A stretch of 64,000 bases of DNA from Halorubrum amylolyticum (GTDB lineage Archaea; Halobacteriota; Halobacteria; Halobacteriales; Haloferacaceae), in NCBI RefSeq assembly GCF_004114995.1, contig NZ_SDJP01000001.1, positions 372,001-436,000 of the forward strand, written 5' to 3'. A model generated the notes under the pieces. That model saw only the letters and a program-made list of their open reading frames with translations, was not told where the DNA came from and did no database searches. Positions 59,683 through 64,000 of this stretch are shown one piece after another. A program made the position numbers and the translations under genes. Each line of letters begins with the position of its first letter. Position 1 is the first letter of the stretch.

Positions 59683-60486
59683 CTACTCGATCGTGCCGAC
59701 CCGGTCCGCGACGTAGCCGAACTGGTCGCGGTAGCCGTACGGCGACAGCAACACGGGGTAGAAGGGCTCGTCGGCGCGGAGTTGCTCGTCGCCGGCGGCC
59801 GCGAACGCCTCGCCGGCCTCGACGCGCTCGAAATTGCGCGCGAACACCTCGTACACCTCGGCGTCCGGCTTGGGGATCCGGTCGCGGAGGCGGAACACCG
59901 ACACGTCCTCGCGCCCGCCGGCGTCGACCACGTCTTCGGCGCCGGGCGCGGGAGTGACGCCCGTCGCGGCCAGAAACGCCCGCACGAGCCAGTAGGCGTT
60001 GTCGGCGGCGGCGTCCGAGCCCTGCAGACCGGCCTCCACTTCGAGGGTGTGCGGGTGTTCGATGAGTCGCCCCTCGGTGAACGCGTCGGTCTGGATCACG
60101 GCGTCGACCGGGAGGTGCGGGGCGACCGCGCGGGCGACCTCGTCCATCGAGTCGACGACGGCGAACGGCTCGGCGTACGACTGCGTCGAGTGGATCGCGA
60201 GCGTGGAGCAGCCGCCGAGCGCGTCGAGCAACTCGGCGGCGAGCCGCCCCTCGTGCGCCTCCGCGTCCGGGTCGCCGGGGAACGACCGGTTGAGGTCGGC
60301 GTCGAGGTAGCGGACCCCGGCGTCGAGCGCCGTCTCGTTGGCGACGATCAGCCGGACCGGGCGCTCGATGTCGAGGTCGGCGTCGAGGAGCCGCCGGACC
60401 GCGCGGGCACCGCAGGGCTCGTCGCCGTGGATCGCGCCGACGACCGCGACCTCCGGCTCCCCCTCGCCCAGATCGTGAACGTCCAT
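59683..60486 (-). CDS. Succinylglutamate desuccinylase/aspartoacylase family protein
   Basis: 267 residues from ATG 60486. Zinc ligands H20 and E23 in GAIHGDEPCGARAV, substrate Arg in DADLNRSFPGD, third His in LAIHSTQSY. This is the M14-like AstE/AspA fold, which removes acyl groups from amino acids. The C-terminal beta-rich domain is complete. It converges with the cupin gene; substrate unknown. Confidence 0.88.
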   Translation of the reverse strand: MDVHDLGEGEPEVAVVGAIHGDEPCGARAVRRLLDADLDIERPVRLIVANETALDAGVRYLDADLNRSFPGDPDAEAHEGRLAAELLDALGGCSTLAIHSTQSYAEPFAVVDSMDEVARAVAPHLPVDAVIQTDAFTEGRLIEHPHTLEVEAGLQGSDAAADNAYWLVRAFLAATGVTPAPGAEDVVDAGGREDVSVFRLRDRIPKPDAEVYEVFARNFERVEAGEAFAAAGDEQLRADEPFYPVLLSPYGYRDQFGYVADRVGTIE

Positions 60487-60572
60487 ACGATCGAAAGGAG
60501 GCCCGCCGATAAGTGGCGTTCGGATCGGGGACGCGGCTCGGCGGCCCTCTCGGCTCAGTTCTCCTCGCCGAC

Positions 60573-61097
60573 TCAGTGCTCCTCGTCGATTCGCTCCGCG
60601 TACTCGTAGTCGGCCGGGTACGCCTCCGGGCGGGCGCCGTCGATGGGGATCTCCCACCCGTCGACGGCGGTCGGGTCGTCGAGCGCGGCCCGGAGCGTCG
60701 CCCGGACCTCGTCGAGGTCGACCCCGTAGAAGTCGCCCGGGAGCCCGCGGAGGTACTCCAACGCGGTCTCGAACAGCGACCGCATCCCGTCGTCGTTCCC
60801 GAAGTCGACGCGCTTGTACGCGCCCGCCGCGACCTGCACCATCCCGTGAAGGAAGGCGCTTTCGGCGGTGCCGCTGCCGTAGTTGTACCACTCGTCCTCG
60901 AAGCAGTCGTGGGACTCGTGGAACGCGCCGGCGTTGAACAGCCGGACGCCGTGCTCGGTCGCCCGCCGGAGGGTGGCGTGCTCCCAGTGGCCGCCGGCGA
61001 TCCGGGTGTCGGCGGCGGCGTCCTCGTCCGCCGCGTGCCACCCGGTCGGGTTCCCGAGCGGCGGGGCGACGCCGGGATCGCGGGTGTGTTCGTCCAT
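60573..61097 (-). CDS. DUF309 family protein
   Basis: 174 residues from ATG 61097. The DUF309 signature [18 protein letters not shown], followed by [14 protein letters not shown], is clear. The family is all-helical and its function is unknown; the conserved His, Glu and Asp suggest metal binding. The next gene on this strand is the aspartoacylase-like protein, 87 bp further on. Confidence 0.88.
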   Translation of the reverse strand: MDEHTRDPGVAPPLGNPTGWHAADEDAAADTRIAGGHWEHATLRRATEHGVRLFNAGAFHESHDCFEDEWYNYGSGTAESAFLHGMVQVAAGAYKRVDFGNDDGMRSLFETALEYLRGLPGDFYGVDLDEVRATLRAALDDPTAVDGWEIPIDGARPEAYPADYEYAERIDEEH

Positions 61098-61244
61098 GGG
61101 GGCGCGTCGCGCCCGCAGCGACCTAACCGTTTCGCGCGTGACGGACGGGGCGCCGCCCCGAGGCCCGACCGAGTCGCTTCGCGGCGGCCGGTCGGTCCCG
61201 CCGGATCGAACGGTTCTTTCCCCCGCCGGGCGTCGGGTCGGGCA

Positions 61245-62138
61245 ATGGACGCCGGCCTCTTCTCCGCCATCGGCGCCGCGGTCGTCTGGGGGGTGTACAT
61301 TTTCGTGCTCAAGCGCTCCTTCTCGGGGTACCCGCCCGCCGGGCTCACGGTGCTGATCAACGCCTCGGCGATCGCGTGGTTCCTCCCGGTGACCCTCGCG
61401 ACGAACGACCTCGCTGCCGGCGGCATCGAGGGATTCGTCCGGGGGGTGACCGGCGCCGACCCCGCCGCCGTCGCGGTCGTCGCCGGGACCGCGGCGGCGA
61501 CCGCGGCCGCGTTCGTGCTGTTCCTCCGGGCGATCGACGAGGGTGACGTGTCGTACGTGACCCCGATCAACAAGGTCGTCCCGATGTTCGTGCTCCCGCT
61601 GGAGGTGCTGCTGCTCGGCGAGGTGCTCGCGCCGATACAGGTCGCCGGGGTCGTCGTCGCCACCGCGGCCGTGTACGTCGCGAACTACGAGCCGGGGGAC
61701 CTGCTCGCACCCCTTGTCGGGGCCGTTCACTCGCGGCCGGCCCAGCTCGCACTCGTGAGCGCGGCGTGTTACGCGGTCTCCGACCTCGGGAAACGGGTGG
61801 CGCTTCAGGAGTTCGCGATCCCCGGAACGCTGTGGGTGCCGCTCCTGCTCGCGGGCGTGACGCTCGTGTTGCTCCCGGGCGCGGTTCGGAATCCGCCGAG
61901 CGTGACGCGCCGCGACGCGCCGAAGTTCCTCGCCGCCGGCGCGCTGGTCGCGCTCGGCGAGCACCTGACCACGGTCGCGTTCGCGGCGCTGCCAGCGAGC
62001 ATCGCCTCGCCGGTGATCAACACGCAGGCCATCGTCGCCGTCGTGCTCGGCGGGGTGATCCTCGGCGAGCGCTACTTCCGCGTTCGGCTCGTCGCCGCGC
62101 TCCTCGCAGTCATCGGGGTCGGGATGATCGCGCTCTAG
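61245..62138 (+). CDS. EamA/DMT-family transporter
   Basis: 297 residues, ten predicted membrane helices in two EamA repeats. The first ends in [31 protein letters not shown] and the second in [29 protein letters not shown]. Members export amino acids, nucleosides or other metabolites. Substrate not indicated by context. Confidence 0.9.
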   Translation: MDAGLFSAIGAAVVWGVYIFVLKRSFSGYPPAGLTVLINASAIAWFLPVTLATNDLAAGGIEGFVRGVTGADPAAVAVVAGTAAATAAAFVLFLRAIDEGDVSYVTPINKVVPMFVLPLEVLLLGEVLAPIQVAGVVVATAAVYVANYEPGDLLAPLVGAVHSRPAQLALVSAACYAVSDLGKRVALQEFAIPGTLWVPLLLAGVTLVLLPGAVRNPPSVTRRDAPKFLAAGALVALGEHLTTVAFAALPASIASPVINTQAIVAVVLGGVILGERYFRVRLVAALLAVIGVGMIAL

Positions 62139-62210
62139 CTCGTCCGCGGCGGGGCGCCGAGCCTTGCCGCCACCCGGAGAACACTTGACCGATCAGCCCG
62201 TGTCAGCGGT

Positions 62211-63257
62211 ATGGACACCGCGACGGGCCCCACGTCGATCGACCACGCCGAGTCGATCGTGAACGCTCTCGGCGACGGCGCGTACGTTCTCGACGCGGAC
62301 CGGAACCGCGTGTTCGTCAACGATCGGCTCCGGGAGGTGACCGCGTTCGGCGAGGACGTGCTCCACGCGAAACACCCCGAGCGCGTCGTTGCCGAGGGGT
62401 ACTGGAGCGCCGAGATGGGCGACCGCTACCGCGAGGCGGCCGACCGCGTCCTCGCGGGCGAGGCGGACGACGAGCGGGTCCAGCTTACGACGACCCTCGG
62501 CGACGGCAGCGACGTGACCACCGAAACGCGACTGACGCCGATCGAGCGCGACGGAAACATCGTCGGCACGGTCGGGGTCATCCGCGACGTCACCGAGCGA
62601 GTCGAACGCGAGCGCGAGTTGGAGCGGCTCAACGAGCGGCTCGAACGCCTCGCGGGGTTCCTCTCGCACGACCTCAAGAACCCCCTCGCCGTCGCGCGGG
62701 GGTATCTGGACGTGGCCCGCGAGACGGAGGACCTCGGCCGGCTCGACCCCGCGGACGACGCGCTCGACCGGATCGACGCCCTGATCGACGAGGCGCTCGT
62801 GATGGCCAGAGACCCCGCGGCGATCGAAGTCGATCTCGAACCGGTCGATCTCGACGCGCTCGCGACCGACTGCTGGGAGCCCGGCGATGTCGGGGAGCCG
62901 CCGGCGGGCGCGACGCTCGTCGTCGAAGGGGCTGGTCCGGTCGCGGCCGACCGCGACCTGCTCCGGCGGGCAATCGGGAACCTGCTCGGCAACGCGTTCG
63001 ACCACGCCGGCGACGCGCCCGCGATCCGCGTCGGCGTCGACGACAGGGGGATCTACGTCGCCGACGACGGTCCCGGAATCCCCCCGGACGAGCGCGCCGA
63101 CGTAACCGAGTTCGGCGTCTCGAACGACGGCGGCACGGGGATCGGGCTCGCCATCGTCGAGCGCGTCGCGGCCGCGCACGGCTGGACGCTGGAGGTCGGT
63201 GAGTCGCCCGACGGCGGTTTCGAGGTGCGACTAGTCGGCGCGGAACCGACGGGGTAA
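62211..63257 (+). CDS. PAS-domain sensor histidine kinase (soluble)
   Basis: 348 residues with no membrane segment. A PAS domain (about 12-130) starts with IVNALGDGAYVLDADRNRVFVND. Phosphoacceptor H153 is in FLSHDLKNPLAVARGYLDVA. N-box AIGNLLGNAFDHA, G1 VADDGPGIPPDE and G2 GGTGIGLAIVERVAAAHGW complete the HATPase. It probably senses a cytosolic signal. No response regulator is adjacent. Confidence 0.93.
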   Translation: MDTATGPTSIDHAESIVNALGDGAYVLDADRNRVFVNDRLREVTAFGEDVLHAKHPERVVAEGYWSAEMGDRYREAADRVLAGEADDERVQLTTTLGDGSDVTTETRLTPIERDGNIVGTVGVIRDVTERVERERELERLNERLERLAGFLSHDLKNPLAVARGYLDVARETEDLGRLDPADDALDRIDALIDEALVMARDPAAIEVDLEPVDLDALATDCWEPGDVGEPPAGATLVVEGAGPVAADRDLLRRAIGNLLGNAFDHAGDAPAIRVGVDDRGIYVADDGPGIPPDERADVTEFGVSNDGGTGIGLAIVERVAAAHGWTLEVGESPDGGFEVRLVGAEPTG

Positions 63258-63287
63258 AGGGGTGGGGTGTCGAACTCAGGGCCGCGT

Positions 63288-63371
63288 GCGAGGGTAGCCA
63301 AGCCCGGAAACGGCGGCGGACTCAAGATCCGCTCCTGTAGAGGTCCGTGGGTTCAAATCCCTCCCCTCGCA
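63288..63371 (+). tRNA. tRNA-Leu (anticodon CAA)
   Basis: 84 nt. Acceptor arms GCGAGGG / CCCTCGC with discriminator A. Anticodon stem GCGGA / TCCGC with loop CTCAAGA, so the anticodon is CAA, reading UUG. A long variable arm (CTCCTGTAGAGG) marks a type II tRNA. T-arm GTGGGTTCAAATCCC. CCA is not encoded. No intron is seen. Confidence 0.95.
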
Positions 63372-63466
63372 TGAGCGCGTCCACAACGCGCGAATGCACA
63401 CGGGGGGAGGATTTGAATCAGGGAGCGCCTCTGGCGCGACCGTGGTTCAAATCCCTCCCCTCGCAT
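63350..63466 (+). other. tRNA-Leu 3'-end duplication, candidate attachment-site scar
   Basis: The last 22 bases of the tRNA plus one (63350-63372) recur exactly at 63444-63466, 94 bp downstream. Between them, 63401-63419 carries an inverted, imperfect copy (ggggaggatttgaatca). Integrative elements of archaea commonly use tRNA 3' ends as att sites. No integrase is nearby, so this would be a remnant. Confidence 0.55.
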
Positions 63467-63490
63467 CGTCGGGGTCCACCCCCGCGATGC
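63461..63490 (+). terminator. Strong hairpin after the tRNA duplication
   Basis: CGCATCG (63461-63467) pairs with CGATGCG (63484-63490), enclosing an inner CGGGG/CCCCG stem. No T-tract follows directly, so a termination role is uncertain. Confidence 0.35.
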
Positions 63491-63602
63491 GGAAGACGCT
63501 CTCGGAGCGCTCTTCCCTCGCAACACTTCACTCGAACTTGACGAGCGTCGGCTATTTATAAACCGGATTGCTCGCAGCGATCATCCGCATCGATCGCTGA
63601 GT

Positions 63603-63936
63603 TACACCTACACGATGCGGTGGCGCGTGCCGCCGAGCGCCCAGCGGGCGCGAGGTGCACGCGCGAGGGAGCCGGTGGTCCGAAGCGAAGCGGAGGACCA
63701 CCGACGAGGCTGGGGAGGCGTGAGGCGCTGTGCGGTGCGGTCGGGTGGGACTCAAAGGGGCAGTCGCCGGCGGCAGGGGCCGCCGGCTGCCAGAGGCGCG
63801 AAGCGCCTCGCTGCCGCGAGGACGAAGCACGCTGTAGCAAGCATCGCAAGGAGCGAGTGAAACGAGCGACTGAGGAGCGCAGCAAAGCGCGCGAGTCCTC
63901 GCGGCTGGGGCTTTGGAGCTGTTTACTGTCGATCCA
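63603..63936 (+). repeat. Dispersed structured repeat, copy D
   Basis: ttacacctac precedes GCGGTGGCGCGTGCC. Hairpin 1 GCGCCC-AGC-GGGCGC (63637-63651). Hairpin 2 CGGTGGTCC/GGACCACCG (63673-63681 with 63695-63703). The block GAGGCTGGGGAGGCGTGAGG and GGGACTCAAAGGGGCAG follow. CAGTCGC (63761) can close with GCGGCTG (63901-63907). Inside are GCCGGCGGC/GCCGCCGGC and GAGGCGC-GAA-GCGCCTC, and an alternative 11-bp long-range stem (63813-63823 with 63895-63905). Single tail CTGGGGCTTTGGAGCTG. A ctatttataaac lies further upstream at 63553-63564. Confidence 0.82.
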
Positions 63937-63939
63937 TAC

Positions 63940-63999
63940 TCAACCGCTGATACCCGATCGACCCAGCGCGAGCCCGGCGAACGCGACGACCGCCAGCTC
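63940..63999 (-). CDS. 3' end of a minus-strand gene running out of the window
   Basis: Nineteen codons and a TGA (63940-63942) on the minus strand, reading ELAVVAFAGLALGRSGISG. The hydrophobic ending suggests a membrane protein. The fragment is too short for identification. If real, it makes the gene order around repeat D convergent. Confidence 0.35.
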   Translation of the reverse strand, partial: ELAVVAFAGLALGRSGISG

Positions 64000-64000
64000 G

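Overview
The window is a chromosomal segment of a halophilic archaeon. GC content is high and proteins are strongly acidic. Promoters are archaeal: TATA-like boxes often lie about 25-30 bp upstream of the start codon, which suggests leaderless mRNAs. TBP, PCNA, Orc1/Cdc6, RadA, Hjc, RIO1 and archaeal TatC proteins are all encoded. Codon and protein style resemble Halorubrum, but the genus is an inference because no search was possible.

Layout. 1-11 kb: a partial hypothetical, a membrane protein, a stomatin-like SPFH protein, MetY-type sulfhydrylase, an ABC-2 transporter pair, NAD-dependent DNA ligase, an amidohydrolase, and a membrane/coiled-coil protein with five DUF1508-like repeats. 11-24 kb: glutaredoxin, malate dehydrogenase, a 7TM histidine kinase, PCNA, a hypothetical gene broken by an in-frame TAG, a phosphohexomutase, FMN reductase, Hjc, RIO1, KH protein, HisG, GIY-YIG, a 50-aa zinc-finger protein, LarB, and a 55-aa histone-fold-like DUF1931 protein. 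24-33 kb: RpiA, Orc1/Cdc6, a Trm11-like tRNA methyltransferase, TBP, an XPD/DinG-type helicase, an HTH-ACT regulator and RadA. 33-46 kb: an ammonium transporter fused to P-II, HemL, then a colinear LysW-dependent arginine (and possibly lysine) biosynthesis cluster argG-argH-lysW-argX-argC-argB-argD-lysK-argF, with several overlapping start/stop codons. 46-64 kb: divergent TatC and tandem-TatC genes, UvrA, a VapBC-type toxin-antitoxin pair, an HhH-MutS ATPase, LarE, a CBS-domain site-2 protease, cupin, aspartoacylase-like protein, DUF309, a DMT exporter, a PAS histidine kinase and tRNA-Leu(CAA).

The most unusual element is a family of four dispersed, non-coding, structured repeats (about 11.45-11.78, 46.17-46.53, 57.55-57.85 and 63.60-63.94 kb). 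The copies share short, nearly invariant blocks. Between these blocks the sequence has diverged almost completely, yet in each copy it folds into stems at equivalent positions. This covariation-like pattern suggests a selected RNA or single-stranded DNA structure. Two copies carry a 57-bp tandem tail. Other points of note: a LysW carrier without its four zinc cysteines, a P-II domain with Trp at the uridylylated-Tyr position, a perfect palindrome just before argG, and duplicated tRNA-Leu 3' ends that look like an old integration scar.
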